A stretch of DNA of 64,000 nucleotides from Chitinophagaceae bacterium (GCA_016721725.1 JADKHN010000006.1:744001-808000), one strand, 5' to 3'. Counted from the stretch's first letter, positions 49,756 through 58,534 are shown. The notes: generated by a model not told the origin, from the sequence alone. Translations and numbers: made by a program.

Positions 49756-50853
49756 ATGGATGAATTATTACTCATAGAAACCGTGGAAAAGTACCTGAAG
49801 GGAGAGTTGTCTCCGCAGGAAATGCATTTTTTCGAAGAACTGCGTAAGACCAATCCTTCGATCGACCAGTTCGTGGTGGAACAAAGCGTTTTATTCCACG
49901 AACTCGACAAACACGCTTCCGCCCGCAATTACAAACACGCTCTTCATGAAGTGGAGACCAAACTCACCGATGAAGGACTGATCAGCCGTTCACAACTCAA
50001 AGGAAAGGCAAAACTGGCCTATCTGTGGAAGCGCTACAAACGCAATATCGCCGTGGCGGCCTCGATCGCCGGTATCGTATCCATCGTGACTACCGGCATG
50101 CTGATCACTTACAATAACAAGACCAAGCAAAGCGACATCAATCAGCTGAAACGGGAGATCAAGGAAGATGTGAACAAGGCGCTCAACAACTTCACCGACA
50201 AACAGACCAATAGCCAATCCGTCATTCCCGAACCTTCCAAATTCGCCGGTACGGGTTTCCTGATCGATAATAAAGGATACCTGGTCACCAATGCCCACGT
50301 GATCAGCAAGATGAGAAGGATCTATGTAGAGAACAATAAGGGTGAATATTTCAATGCCGTTCCGGTATATACCGATGAGACCGCCGACCTGGCCATCATC
50401 CGGATCACCGATACGGCCAGCTTTAAAATGTCCGACGCCATTCCCTTCAGCATCCGTAAGACCAACTCCGACCTGGGTGAGCCCATCTTCACCCTGGGAT
50501 ATCCCCGTAATGAGATCGTTTACGGCGAAGGTTATTTGAGCGCCAAATCCGGTAATGACGGGGATTCAACCGCCTACCAGATCTCGGTCTCCGTGAATCC
50601 GGGTAACAGCGGCGGACCGGTCATCAGTAAGAACGGAGAGGTCATCGGCATCATAACTTCTAAGAATTCCAACGCCGACGGCGTAGTCTATGCCGCCAAA
50701 TCAAAGAATATCTACAGCCTCCTGGAAGCCCTGAACAAGACCGATGATACCCACAATATCCGTATCCCGAACAACCACGCGTTGAAAGGGCTCGACCGGG
50801 TTCAGCAGATCAAGAAAATGGAAGATTTCGTCTTCATGGTACTCGGGAATTAA
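49756..50853 (+). CDS. Membrane-anchored trypsin-like protease with anti-sigma-like N-terminus
   Basis: 365 residues from ATG 49756. Residues 1-90 are cytoplasmic, helical and charged (ETVEKYLKGELSPQEMHFFEELRKTNP), of the general size and pattern of anti-sigma N-terminal regions. One membrane helix covers about 97-117. The periplasmic part (about 160-340) is an S1C/DegS-like serine protease: TNAHV with H181, DLAII with D211, GNSGGP with S285. The triad is complete. No PDZ domain is present. Position right behind an ECF sigma gene suggests that it controls that sigma factor, with sensor, protease and anti-sigma in one chain. The anti-sigma part is inference. Confidence 0.75.
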   Translation: MDELLLIETVEKYLKGELSPQEMHFFEELRKTNPSIDQFVVEQSVLFHELDKHASARNYKHALHEVETKLTDEGLISRSQLKGKAKLAYLWKRYKRNIAVAASIAGIVSIVTTGMLITYNNKTKQSDINQLKREIKEDVNKALNNFTDKQTNSQSVIPEPSKFAGTGFLIDNKGYLVTNAHVISKMRRIYVENNKGEYFNAVPVYTDETADLAIIRITDTASFKMSDAIPFSIRKTNSDLGEPIFTLGYPRNEIVYGEGYLSAKSGNDGDSTAYQISVSVNPGNSGGPVISKNGEVIGIITSKNSNADGVVYAAKSKNIYSLLEALNKTDDTHNIRIPNNHALKGLDRVQQIKKMEDFVFMVLGN

Positions 50854-50872
50854 AGCAATACCAAAAAAATTG

Positions 50873-50897
50873 AAAACCGGCAGATGCCGGTTTTTTT
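50873..50897 (+). terminator. Terminator after the sigma-protease pair
   Basis: AAAACCGGC, AGAT loop, GCCGGTTTT with more T's. It confirms that the two genes form a unit. Confidence 0.9.
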
Positions 50898-50913
50898 ATG
50901 TAGTCAAGGTTCA

Positions 50914-51813
50914 TTATTTCCAGAGCAGGGAAGGATATTCTTCCGACCGGATCAGGTCATCCAAACTTTTCTTCACTCCTGGGGCGTCTTCCTTATAGGT
51001 GACCCCAAACCACTGGGATGAACAGGGGATCACTTTGATGATCCCGCCCTGCTCTTTCATGAAACCTTCTGCAATGATGGGGATGAAGAATTCCGATTTG
51101 GGTAAGTGCCCCTGCTCGCGGAGAAATACATGAAACAGTTTTTCAGTCAGGCTGAATATTCCCGGATCGAAACACCAGAAATTCATGGATACGCTCGAGT
51201 TAAAGGCCACGTCGTGCGTACCGTGCTCGTCTTCATACCGGATACGGTCTCCTTCGCGGTAAATTTTCGTGCGTTCCCTGATGCTCACCAGGTTTCCCGC
51301 TTCATCCACTTCGCAAACACCCCGGCTGACCGTTCCGTGTTCGCTGAGGGTTTTGGAGAGCTGATATCCGATGATGGAATAGGTCTTATCATTACAATCC
51401 TTTTTCAGGAATCCGGCCGCTTTGGCAAACCCGTCCCGACCGTAAAAATCATCCGCATTGATCACCGCGAAGGGTTCCTTCACCACGTCTTTGGCACAGA
51501 GTACCGCATGGCCGGTACCCCAGGGTTTGGTACGATCAGCCGGCACCGGCATTCCGCCCAGGTAAGCATCCATTTCCTGGTATACATATTCCGTTTTGAT
51601 CCTGCCCGCAAGCCGCGGTTCGAAAATGGCCTTGAAATCATCCGCGAATTCCTTCCGGATGATGAAGACCACTTTGCCGAATCCGGCCCGGATGGCATCG
51701 TAAATGGAATAATCCATGATCGTCTCCCCGCCGGGGCCAAAGCCCTGGATCTGTTTCATGCTGCCATACCGGCTGGCCATTCCCGCGGCGAGTATCAAAA
51801 GAGTGGGTTGCAT
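50914..51813 (-). CDS. Sugar-phosphate nucleotidyltransferase-like protein
   Basis: 299 residues of the NTP-transferase fold. The nucleotide-binding start is LLILAAGMASRYGSMKQIQGFGPGG, with the GxGxR-like loop altered to GMASRYG. Further motifs are GHAVLCAKDVVKEPFAVINADDFYG (metal-binding Asp) and FLRKDCNDKTYSIIGYQ-like strands. The substrate may be a sugar-1-phosphate, but the family in Bacteroidota is broadly annotated and the sugar cannot be read. Single gene, divergent from the PLP enzyme. Confidence 0.82.
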   Translation of the reverse strand: MQPTLLILAAGMASRYGSMKQIQGFGPGGETIMDYSIYDAIRAGFGKVVFIIRKEFADDFKAIFEPRLAGRIKTEYVYQEMDAYLGGMPVPADRTKPWGTGHAVLCAKDVVKEPFAVINADDFYGRDGFAKAAGFLKKDCNDKTYSIIGYQLSKTLSEHGTVSRGVCEVDEAGNLVSIRERTKIYREGDRIRYEDEHGTHDVAFNSSVSMNFWCFDPGIFSLTEKLFHVFLREQGHLPKSEFFIPIIAEGFMKEQGGIIKVIPCSSQWFGVTYKEDAPGVKKSLDDLIRSEEYPSLLWK

Positions 51814-51899
51814 ATCCTGCAGTTAAATTTGAATCCGATTGAAATTAATCCTTCAATTTTGTGAAACGAAAATAGTATAAACCGATTAGTAAAACTCAA

Positions 51900-52808
51900 A
51901 TGCTCCGGGATATTTCAGCCATCAGAACCGACCAATTGACAGATGATCTGTTCGTACAGCTTGACATCCGTGTTTCGGTATTGAGGGCCGACGAGGTCCA
52001 TCCCGTGGTATCCGGCAATAAATTATTCAAGCTCCGGTATTTCCTGGAAGAAGCGGTCCGGACATCAGCCTCCACCCTGCTCACTTTCGGCGGCGCCTAT
52101 TCCAATCACCTGGTGGCGACAGCCTTTGCCGGCCAGGCTTCCGGCTTCCAGACGATCGGTATCGTCAGGGGTAAAAAACCGGCATCCCCATCCCTTACTT
52201 TGCAACAATGCGAGTCCTATGGAATGCGTTTGCATTATGTTTCGAGAGAAGAATATGCCGGCAAGCAAGAACCTGCTTTCATTCAAACAATACAGGATGC
52301 CTACGGGCCCTTCCTGCTCATCCCGGAGGGAGGCTATCATCCCCGGGGAGCCAGTGGAGCTTCCGGCATCATGAATGGGTCCAGGCAAAAAGGATATACC
52401 CATATCTGCACGGCTTGCGGAACAGCCACCACGCTGGCGGGACTATTAGCGGAAGCGGAACCCGGCCAACGCATCATCGGCATCCCGGTACTCAAGGGAA
52501 TGAATGACTGGGAAGAAAGGATCCAATACCTGCTGGGTGGGCCGGTGAGCCTGGATTCACTGGAGATCTGGGATGACCATCATTTCGGCGGATATGCCAA
52601 AAAGAATGAGTCGCTGATCCGATTCATGAACGAATGCTGGGAAAAATATGGATTGCCGCTGGATTTCGTGTACACCGCGAAAATGATGCACGCAGTCATG
52701 GAAAAGATCAAGGCAGGATATTTTACAGCGGGCAGCCATATCCTCTGCATCCATACCGGCGGACTACAAGGCAACCGTTCGCTTCCTGTGGAAACTTTAT
52801 TATACTGA
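51900..52808 (+). CDS. PLP-dependent D-cysteine desulfhydrase/ACC deaminase-like enzyme
   Basis: 302 residues of the fold-type II PLP family. The PLP Lys lies in GNKLFKLRYFLEEA (GNKxxKL, about 38-52). The loop that binds the substrate is TFGGAYSNHLVATAFAG (about 61-77). The phosphate-binding region is CTACGTATTLAGLL. The C-terminal HTGGLQG is also typical. Members deaminate 1-aminocyclopropane-1-carboxylate or remove H2S from D-cysteine; D-cysteine desulfhydrase is more likely in this phylum, by inference. All motifs are intact. Followed after 58 bases by a gene with its own -7 box. Confidence 0.85.
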   Translation: MLRDISAIRTDQLTDDLFVQLDIRVSVLRADEVHPVVSGNKLFKLRYFLEEAVRTSASTLLTFGGAYSNHLVATAFAGQASGFQTIGIVRGKKPASPSLTLQQCESYGMRLHYVSREEYAGKQEPAFIQTIQDAYGPFLLIPEGGYHPRGASGASGIMNGSRQKGYTHICTACGTATTLAGLLAEAEPGQRIIGIPVLKGMNDWEERIQYLLGGPVSLDSLEIWDDHHFGGYAKKNESLIRFMNECWEKYGLPLDFVYTAKMMHAVMEKIKAGYFTAGSHILCIHTGGLQGNRSLPVETLLY

Positions 52809-52824
52809 ATCACACGTTGGCTGG

Positions 52825-52832
52825 TATCTTTG
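52825..52832 (+). promoter_or_regulatory. Putative -7 box
   Basis: TATCTTTG, a full match, 34 bases before ATG 52867. It favours that ATG over the in-frame TTG at 52858 only weakly, because both lie downstream. Confidence 0.55.
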
Positions 52833-52866
52833 TGCCGGCCATGAAACCGGTTGACCCTTGAAATTT

Positions 52867-53577
52867 ATGCGAAGTCCTTTTTTATTATCCCTCCTGATCC
52901 TGTTGCTGTTCTCCCTCCCTGCTCAAGCCCAGAAACCCCTGCCCAATATCGAAGTGAAGGATTATAACGGCAAGATCATCATCAGCTGGATCAATGAGTA
53001 TAAAAGAAAGGCCAGGGTCGTCAGTATCCAGCGTTCTTCCGACAGCATCCGTGATTTCACCACCATCGCCACCGTATTGAATCCGGAGAACATCGACAAT
53101 GGGTTTCTCGATAAGAAACCGCCGGCTGGAAAATTATTCTACCGGGTATTCGTAGCCTTCCCCGGAGGATCCTATGTTTATAGTGTGACCCGCCGGCCCG
53201 TGAAATCGGAAATGGTCAGCGAACTCTCACCTGGCGACTCCATCGCCCTGAACGCGCCGAAGAACCCCGCCCCCAAACGAGTAAGAAATGTTTTCCTGGT
53301 CAGGGATAATAACCTGAAGATCCGTCTTCCGGATATCAGCTCGAAGAAATACAGCATCCGGTTCTATGATGATAAAGAAAGCCTGTTATTCGAGATCGGC
53401 AAACTGACCGAACCCGAACTCATCATCGAAAAAGTGAACTTCGTACACAGCGGCTGGTTCAGGTACGAATTGATGGAAGATGGTAAATTGGTGGAGCGCG
53501 ACAGGTTCTTCATTCCGGCGGATGATAAACTAAGGCAGACCGAGCAATCTGAGCAAGGAAGAAAGAACAAACCCTGA
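52867..53577 (+). CDS. Exported protein of unknown function
   Basis: 236 residues from ATG 52867, with signal peptide MRSPFLLSLLILLLFSLPAQAQ. The next about 100 residues have a fibronectin-III-like pattern: NIEVKDYNGKIIISWINEYKRKARVVSIQRSSDS, then KLFYRVFVAFPGGSYVYS, as in proteins where a query value is compared with surrounding text. The second half (about 130-225) has LKIRLPDISSKKYSIRFYDDKESLLFEI. I do not recognise a named family. No catalytic residues or sorting domain are seen. Probably periplasmic. It converges with lipB with five bases between. Confidence 0.65.
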   Translation: MRSPFLLSLLILLLFSLPAQAQKPLPNIEVKDYNGKIIISWINEYKRKARVVSIQRSSDSIRDFTTIATVLNPENIDNGFLDKKPPAGKLFYRVFVAFPGGSYVYSVTRRPVKSEMVSELSPGDSIALNAPKNPAPKRVRNVFLVRDNNLKIRLPDISSKKYSIRFYDDKESLLFEIGKLTEPELIIEKVNFVHSGWFRYELMEDGKLVERDRFFIPADDKLRQTEQSEQGRKNKP

Positions 53578-53582
53578 CTTGG

Positions 53583-54347
53583 TCAAACCAGGACCGATCC
53601 GAATACTTTTTCAAAATTCTTACACACCTTCGATTTAGCTTCTTCCAGGTCGACGGCAAACCCAAGTTCCTTTTGAATGGACGTGACCTGTTTGTTCTGT
53701 ATCCCGCAGGGAATGATATGATCGAAATATCCCAGGTCGGTATTCACATTGAGGGCGAAGCCGTGCATGGTGATCCAGCGGCTGCATCTTACACCAATGG
53801 CGCAGATCTTCCTTTCTTTTCCGGGGATCTCGGGGTCGATCCAAACACCGGTCTCCCCTTTGCTCCTTTCACCCCTGATCCCATATTCGGCCAGGGTGAG
53901 AATGACCAGTTCTTCCAGGTTGCGCAGGTACTTCCCGATATCGGTATAATATTTCTCCAGGTCAAGTATCGGGTAACCCACGATCTGTCCTAATCCATGA
54001 AAGGTGATGTCCCCACCCCGGTTGGTACGAAAAAAACTGATCTGGTGTTCAGCAAGTTCCTGGTCACTCAATAATACATTCTCCTTATGGCCGCTCTTTC
54101 CCAGGGTAAATACCGGCGGATGCTCGCAAAGCAGAAAATAGTTGGTGGTTGAAGGAAGGGGGTTAGAGGTTGGAGGTTGGAGGTTGGAGGTTAGAACTTC
54201 ATTGTCCACTGACTTCTGCCCATTCTCCATTGCCCTCAAAGCGGCTTTGACACGCAGATTCTCCTGCAACAGGCCCTCCTGGTAGTCCCAGGCCTCCTGG
54301 TATTCAATGATTCCAAGGTCCTTAAAGATCACATTCTGCTTATCCAC
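53583..54347 (-). CDS. lipB: Octanoyltransferase LipB with an internal repeat insertion
   Basis: LipB transfers octanoate from acyl carrier protein to lipoyl domains, the first step of lipoate synthesis. The 254-residue protein has LCEHPPVFTLGKSGH, RGGDITFHGLGQIVGYPILDL, the catalytic Lys K180 in ERKICAIG and the catalytic Cys C214 in IPCGIQNKQVTS. HGLGQ has Leu where Pro is common. Between the N-terminal helix (about 1-38) and NYFLLCEHPP there is an unusual stretch with TSNLQPPTSNP encoded by five GGTTGGA/GGTTAGA heptamers, at about residues 51-62. The extra residues lie in a surface-exposed area by comparison with the family, so function may be kept. Confidence 0.9.
   Translation of the reverse strand: MDKQNVIFKDLGIIEYQEAWDYQEGLLQENLRVKAALRAMENGQKSVDNEVLTSNLQPPTSNPLPSTTNYFLLCEHPPVFTLGKSGHKENVLLSDQELAEHQISFFRTNRGGDITFHGLGQIVGYPILDLEKYYTDIGKYLRNLEELVILTLAEYGIRGERSKGETGVWIDPEIPGKERKICAIGVRCSRWITMHGFALNVNTDLGYFDHIIPCGIQNKQVTSIQKELGFAVDLEEAKSKVCKNFEKVFGSVLV
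54161..54195. repeat. GGTTGGA/GGTTAGA heptamer array inside lipB
   Basis: Five exact heptamers in a row: GGTTAGA, GGTTGGA three times, GGTTAGA. The array is in frame with lipB on the minus strand and is followed by ATTGTCC, ATTCTCC and ATTGCC words (54201-54234). Confidence 0.92.
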
Positions 54348-54399
54348 GGCAATGGTTTAATTTGCAAAGATAATTAGAGTTTAGAGTTCATAGTTCATA

Positions 54400-54490
54400 G
54401 CTAATGACTTAATGACCTAATGACCAATGACCAATGACCAATGACCTAATGACCTAATGACCAATGACCTTATGACCAATGACCTAATGC
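54400..54490. repeat. AATGACC tandem array between lipB and rluD
   Basis: About twelve copies of AATGACC, some with one extra T between them, with single-base variants (AATGACT, TTATGACC, AATGCCC). A shorter AGTTCAT array (54385-54400) precedes it. The array occupies most of the lipB-rluD gap and ends 33 bases before rluD. Confidence 0.9.
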
Positions 54491-54523
54491 CCTTTTTCTT
54501 CAATATCGAACTACAAAATAAAC

Positions 54524-55570
54524 ATGATTGACGACGAATTAAATACCGAAGACGAGCAACAGGAATCGGAAGAACTATACGAACGGCTTACGCTCACGAT
54601 CGACCGGGGCCAGGAACCCCTGCGCATCGACAAATTCCTGCAGACCCGGATCGAAGGCGCCACCCGGAATAAGATCCAGATCGCCATCGATAATGAGATG
54701 GTACTGGTGAATGACAAACCGGTGAAGAACAATTACAAAGTAAAACCGCTGGACAGGATCATCGTTTATGATGACCGTTCTCCCGGAAGTTCCGAGATCG
54801 TACCGGAAAACATCCCACTCAACATCACCTATGAGGACGAAGACATCCTGATCATCAATAAGCCCGCCGGCATGGTGGTCCATCCGGGAAGTGGTAACCC
54901 TTCGGGGACCCTGATCAATGGCGTGGCCTATTACCTCAAACAACAGAACCCGGATCTAGATGACAGCTCACTGCCCCGCTTTGGCATGGTGCACCGGATC
55001 GACAAAAATACCAGCGGACTGCTCGTGATCGCCAAGACCCAAAAAGCGATGAGCGACCTGGCCAAACAATTCTTCAACCATACTGTACATCGCCGGTACA
55101 TCGCACTCGTCTGGGGTGATTTTGAACAGGAAGAAGGAACCATCATCGCCCATGTGGGCAGGCATAAACGCTTCCGGAAAATATTCACCGCCTACCCCGA
55201 CGGCGACCATGGTAAGGACGCGATCACCCATTACAAGGTATTGGAGCGGTTCAATTATGTGACCCTGGTGGAATGCCGCCTCGAAACGGGCCGTACCCAC
55301 CAGATCCGGGTTCACATGCAACTCATCGGGCATCCCCTGTTCAATGATGATACTTATGGCGGCGACCGGATCGTGAAGGGGACCGTTTTCACCAAGTACA
55401 AACAGTTTGTCGACAATTGTTTCGAACTCTGCCGGCGCCAGGCCTTGCACGCCAGGGAACTGGGATTCATCCACCCCAAAACCAGGAAGCCCGTGCTTTT
55501 TGAAAGTGAGATCCCGGATGATATGAATGCAGTGATCGAAAAATGGCGGAACTATATCGTTACCCGTTGA
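54524..55570 (+). CDS. 23S rRNA pseudouridine synthase, RluD-type
   Basis: 348 residues of the RluA/RluD family, which isomerises uridines in 23S rRNA. An N-terminal S4 domain covers about 20-90 (EPLRIDKFLQTRIEGATRNKIQIAIDNEMVLVND). The catalytic motif is GMVHRIDKNTSGLLVIAKT (Asp in HRID, about 160). Later come GRTHQIRVHMQLIGHPLFND and the closing LHARELGFIHP. The S4 domain and length favour RluD over RluA or RluC; the exact uridines are not certain. Followed 18 bases later by a YdeI-like gene. Confidence 0.92.
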   Translation: MIDDELNTEDEQQESEELYERLTLTIDRGQEPLRIDKFLQTRIEGATRNKIQIAIDNEMVLVNDKPVKNNYKVKPLDRIIVYDDRSPGSSEIVPENIPLNITYEDEDILIINKPAGMVVHPGSGNPSGTLINGVAYYLKQQNPDLDDSSLPRFGMVHRIDKNTSGLLVIAKTQKAMSDLAKQFFNHTVHRRYIALVWGDFEQEEGTIIAHVGRHKRFRKIFTAYPDGDHGKDAITHYKVLERFNYVTLVECRLETGRTHQIRVHMQLIGHPLFNDDTYGGDRIVKGTVFTKYKQFVDNCFELCRRQALHARELGFIHPKTRKPVLFESEIPDDMNAVIEKWRNYIVTR

Positions 55571-55588
55571 TTTCATTCATCCCAATCA

Positions 55589-56116
55589 ATGAATATGGTC
55601 AGTTTCACAGCCCCCATTTCGAAATTCGGACAGCAGGGAGAAAAGACCGGCTGGACCTATGTTCTCATCCCGGCCGATAAATCAGCGAAGATCAATCCCG
55701 GTATAAAAAAATCTTACCGCGTAAAAGGCAAACTCGACGAGTATGAGATCAGTCAGGTAGCCCTGATCCCCATGGGTGGCGGCGATTTTATCATGCCGCT
55801 GAATGCCGCACTTCGTAAAGGCATCGGTAAAAGAAAGGGAGCGTTGGTAAAACTTCAGTTAGCGTTAGACGATTCCCCACTCAAACAAAACACCGAATTG
55901 CTAGAATGCATGAGCGATGAACCCGAAGCGTTAAAGCATTTCAATTCACTCCCGCAAAGCCACCGCAATTATTTCACCAAGTGGATCGATTCGGCGAAGA
56001 CGGATCCTACCAGGGCCAAACGTATCGCGCTCGTCATCAGGACCATGATCCGCAAAATGGATTTTGGCGCGATGCTGAGGGAAGAGAGGGATGAGAGAAG
56101 GAGGTTGGGGAGATGA
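55589..56116 (+). CDS. YdeI/OmdA-family protein with DUF1905-like domain
   Basis: 175 residues starting MNMVSFTAPISKFGQQGEKTGWTYVLIPADKSAK (second ATG at 55595). The first about 95 residues resemble DUF1905, a small beta-barrel, and the C-terminus (about 105-170) has the YdeI/OmdA helical segment SLPQSHRNYFTKWIDSAKTDPTRAKRIALVIRTM. The role of these proteins is not settled. Likely co-transcribed with the pseudouridine synthase gene upstream (18 bases). Confidence 0.78.
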   Translation: MNMVSFTAPISKFGQQGEKTGWTYVLIPADKSAKINPGIKKSYRVKGKLDEYEISQVALIPMGGGDFIMPLNAALRKGIGKRKGALVKLQLALDDSPLKQNTELLECMSDEPEALKHFNSLPQSHRNYFTKWIDSAKTDPTRAKRIALVIRTMIRKMDFGAMLREERDERRRLGR

Positions 56117-56127
56117 TGCTGTTTGTT

Positions 56128-56262
56128 GAGAATGGAGAATGGAAAATGGGAAAATTGAGTTAACGAAATTTAAAAACGAAGACTCACACTTTTCAAATAC
56201 ATTATCCAACCATTATACCATTATCCATTAGATCATTTCCATTTTCCATTTAATCAATTGTC
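56128..56262. repeat. Degenerate ATGGAGA/TCCATTT inverted array
   Basis: Words like AATGGAGAATGGAAAATGGG (56130-56149) lie in the left part and inverted words (ATTATCCATTAGATC, TTTCCATTTTCCATTT) in the right part (56200-56262). Together they occupy the gap between the YdeI-like gene and the convergent T9SS protein gene. Confidence 0.6.
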
Positions 56263-56283
56263 TATCCCAGCAAAAAACCAACC

Positions 56284-58311
56284 CTACCGTAAGAGGATCG
56301 TCGTTCCCTTCTGCTCTACCCTTTTCCCGGTATCCTGGTGTGTGTACTGCAGTATCCAGACATAGGTGGCCGGATCGGCGTCCTGGCCCCTGAAGGTCCC
56401 ATCCCATTTCTGTGTCCAGTCGCGGGTCTCGAATAAGAGCTGACCGAAGCGGTTATAGACCCTGAACTGCAGGTCCTTTGCCTTGTAAGCGTTCAGCGGG
56501 TACAGGTAATCGTTAAGTCCGTCCCCGTTGGGTGTAAAGGCATTGGGCACGGCGATGAGGCAATTATTGGGCAGGAGTATCTTCTGTATCGCCGTATCCC
56601 GGCAACCCAGGTTATTCTGCACGATAAGCTGCGCGAACACATAGGTATTGGAAAAAGGTGTGCTGTAATACTGAACGGGCGGGTTTTGCAGGGTGCTGGT
56701 ATTCCCGTTACCGAAACTCCAGTTCCAGGACAGGATATTGCCCACACTGGTATCCTTGAAAACGGCCGTTTCATTGGGACAAACGAAATTGGAGGCTTCG
56801 AATCCCGCATTCAGGTAATTGTCTAGCAGGATGGGCACCCAGGCGCTGGTATCGGTGCAAACCCCGTTGGAAACGATGAGTTGTGTTTTTTTCAATCCGA
56901 ATGAACCGTACACGATCGAAGGATTCTGCAGGCTGCTTCTCCGCAGGTTATCGAAATTCCATTTCCAGTTATTCACTTCGTTACGTCCGTCATGGGAATA
57001 TGATATGGTATCGCGCAGGCAGCCATACTTTACAGCATAGCTGAAATCGGCGTTCACGGTATCTTTTGTACTAAAAGGCAAAGTCGATCCGGCCGGCGTT
57101 TGCTGGCCGCATTCATCTTCGAGCGTATTGCCGTCACTGCCGTTCACGAGGGTGATGACATAGCTGCCTTTGGTCAGGATAGGCGCTGAAAGTTTTATCT
57201 GGATGACCGGTGAAAGACCATTGGAACAGATCCCGGCTGCACTAACGACCGTTACAGGCGTGGTCCCGGTAATGATGAAATCCGTTCCATCGGGAGCAAC
57301 ACTGCTGCATTTGATGTTCTTTCGGAATACCAGTTGCAGTTCATCGGGTGCACAGCCCACTTTGGAAATACTGTCCATCGGTGTGGGGAAGATGGGCAGG
57401 ATCGTGAGGGATACATTTTCGCCCGCAGGAATGAATCGGCCACAATTATCAGCTAATGTATTCCCATCCGCCCCGTTCTGGATAGTAATGGTATAATTAC
57501 CCGGTGGCAAAGGGCCACTGAGAGTGAGAATGACCGAATCCATATCGAATCCGCTGCTGCAACCAAACCCGCTGGCGCCCACAACTGTGGCCAGGGCCGG
57601 CGTAATGGTGAATTCAGATCCATTACCGGAAAGTGTATTGCATTTCATCCGCTTGTTAAGCTTGATGGTGGTGGTAGAACCATCACAGGGAGCAGACGCG
57701 GAGGTCAGGTGAGGCAGTTTGGGATCCGTGATACTGGCTGTTCCTCCTCCAAAGGATAAGGAATACCCGCTTTGTGAATCGGTAAAATGACTGATGAGCA
57801 ACAGGTACTCGCGCCCCGCGGTCAAGACCGGCATTTGTGCAAAAGAAGGTGCATTCGCGGCCGGATCGGAGGCGCATTGGATATAATTCACTCCGTTGGC
57901 CCTGGCGCCCGTCGGGCCATAAGTGCCCGACCAGTTACCGGTAACGATCAGTGCGGGATTGGTATAAACCTCAACCGGGTTTCTCCCGGTTATATCGTAC
58001 AACTGCCAATCATAATCATCACCCAGGTTGTTGGGTGTGACCAGGAAGCCTAATGTACCCGTTTGGAAACAGGTGAATTTATACCAAAACGGGTTTTTAT
58101 TTTCATAATTGGCATTGGTTGAACCTGTACAGCCCGGAACAAATAAACTATTGGAAGAACAGATCGGGACCGTAGATTGAATAAAGGTCAGGGTTCCGCA
58201 AACAGGAAAAGCCGTTTCAGGGTTCTGTCCCAATGTGGTGCAGGACTGGGCCCAGGTCGATCTGGCCGCCAGGCAGGCCAGTAAAATAATGAATAGTCTC
58301 TTCAGAATCAT
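56284..58311 (-). CDS. T9SS type-B secreted protein with PKD-like and CHU_C domains
   Basis: 675 residues from ATG 58311; this start gives a signal peptide (MILKRLFIILLACLAARSTWAQ) and lies just after the -7 box. Two repeats of about 105 residues (about 220-310 and 320-415) share patterns such as PGNYTITIQNGADGNTLADNCGRFIPAG and KGSYVITLVNGSDGNTLEDECGQQTPAG. They are followed by PKD-like domains (SYSHDGRNEVNNWKWNFDN; VGNILSWNWSFGNGNTSTLQNP). The C-terminus is a gliding-motility-associated/CHU_C domain (PNAFTPNGDGLNDYLYPLN, FRVYNRFGQLLFETRDW, WDGTFRGQDADPATYVWILQY), the T9SS type-B sorting signal. It is thus exported and surface-bound or released. Ligand unknown. Confidence 0.9.
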   Translation of the reverse strand: MILKRLFIILLACLAARSTWAQSCTTLGQNPETAFPVCGTLTFIQSTVPICSSNSLFVPGCTGSTNANYENKNPFWYKFTCFQTGTLGFLVTPNNLGDDYDWQLYDITGRNPVEVYTNPALIVTGNWSGTYGPTGARANGVNYIQCASDPAANAPSFAQMPVLTAGREYLLLISHFTDSQSGYSLSFGGGTASITDPKLPHLTSASAPCDGSTTTIKLNKRMKCNTLSGNGSEFTITPALATVVGASGFGCSSGFDMDSVILTLSGPLPPGNYTITIQNGADGNTLADNCGRFIPAGENVSLTILPIFPTPMDSISKVGCAPDELQLVFRKNIKCSSVAPDGTDFIITGTTPVTVVSAAGICSNGLSPVIQIKLSAPILTKGSYVITLVNGSDGNTLEDECGQQTPAGSTLPFSTKDTVNADFSYAVKYGCLRDTISYSHDGRNEVNNWKWNFDNLRRSSLQNPSIVYGSFGLKKTQLIVSNGVCTDTSAWVPILLDNYLNAGFEASNFVCPNETAVFKDTSVGNILSWNWSFGNGNTSTLQNPPVQYYSTPFSNTYVFAQLIVQNNLGCRDTAIQKILLPNNCLIAVPNAFTPNGDGLNDYLYPLNAYKAKDLQFRVYNRFGQLLFETRDWTQKWDGTFRGQDADPATYVWILQYTHQDTGKRVEQKGTTILLR

Positions 58312-58320
58312 ACAATTGGA

Positions 58321-58328
58321 CAAAGTTA
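58321..58328 (-). promoter_or_regulatory. Putative -7 box of the T9SS type-B protein gene
   Basis: TAACTTTG on the minus strand with nine bases between the box and ATG 58311. The rest of 58329-58534 shows no gene or clear motif. Confidence 0.55.
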
Positions 58329-58534
58329 ATATAAAGACACCCGAATCAGTTTTAACGCTGCCAGTGTTAATACGATTTTAACAGATAAACGATGAGGGAT
58401 CAGGAGAATATACATAAGGAGGAGAAAAAATTAGACATAAGCGGGAAAAAAAATATTCATTAAACTGCAAGCGCATATCGCAACCTTTCCATTTTGCGAC
58501 TTGTTTTGGTTGGTGTGGACACCAACAGACAAGG

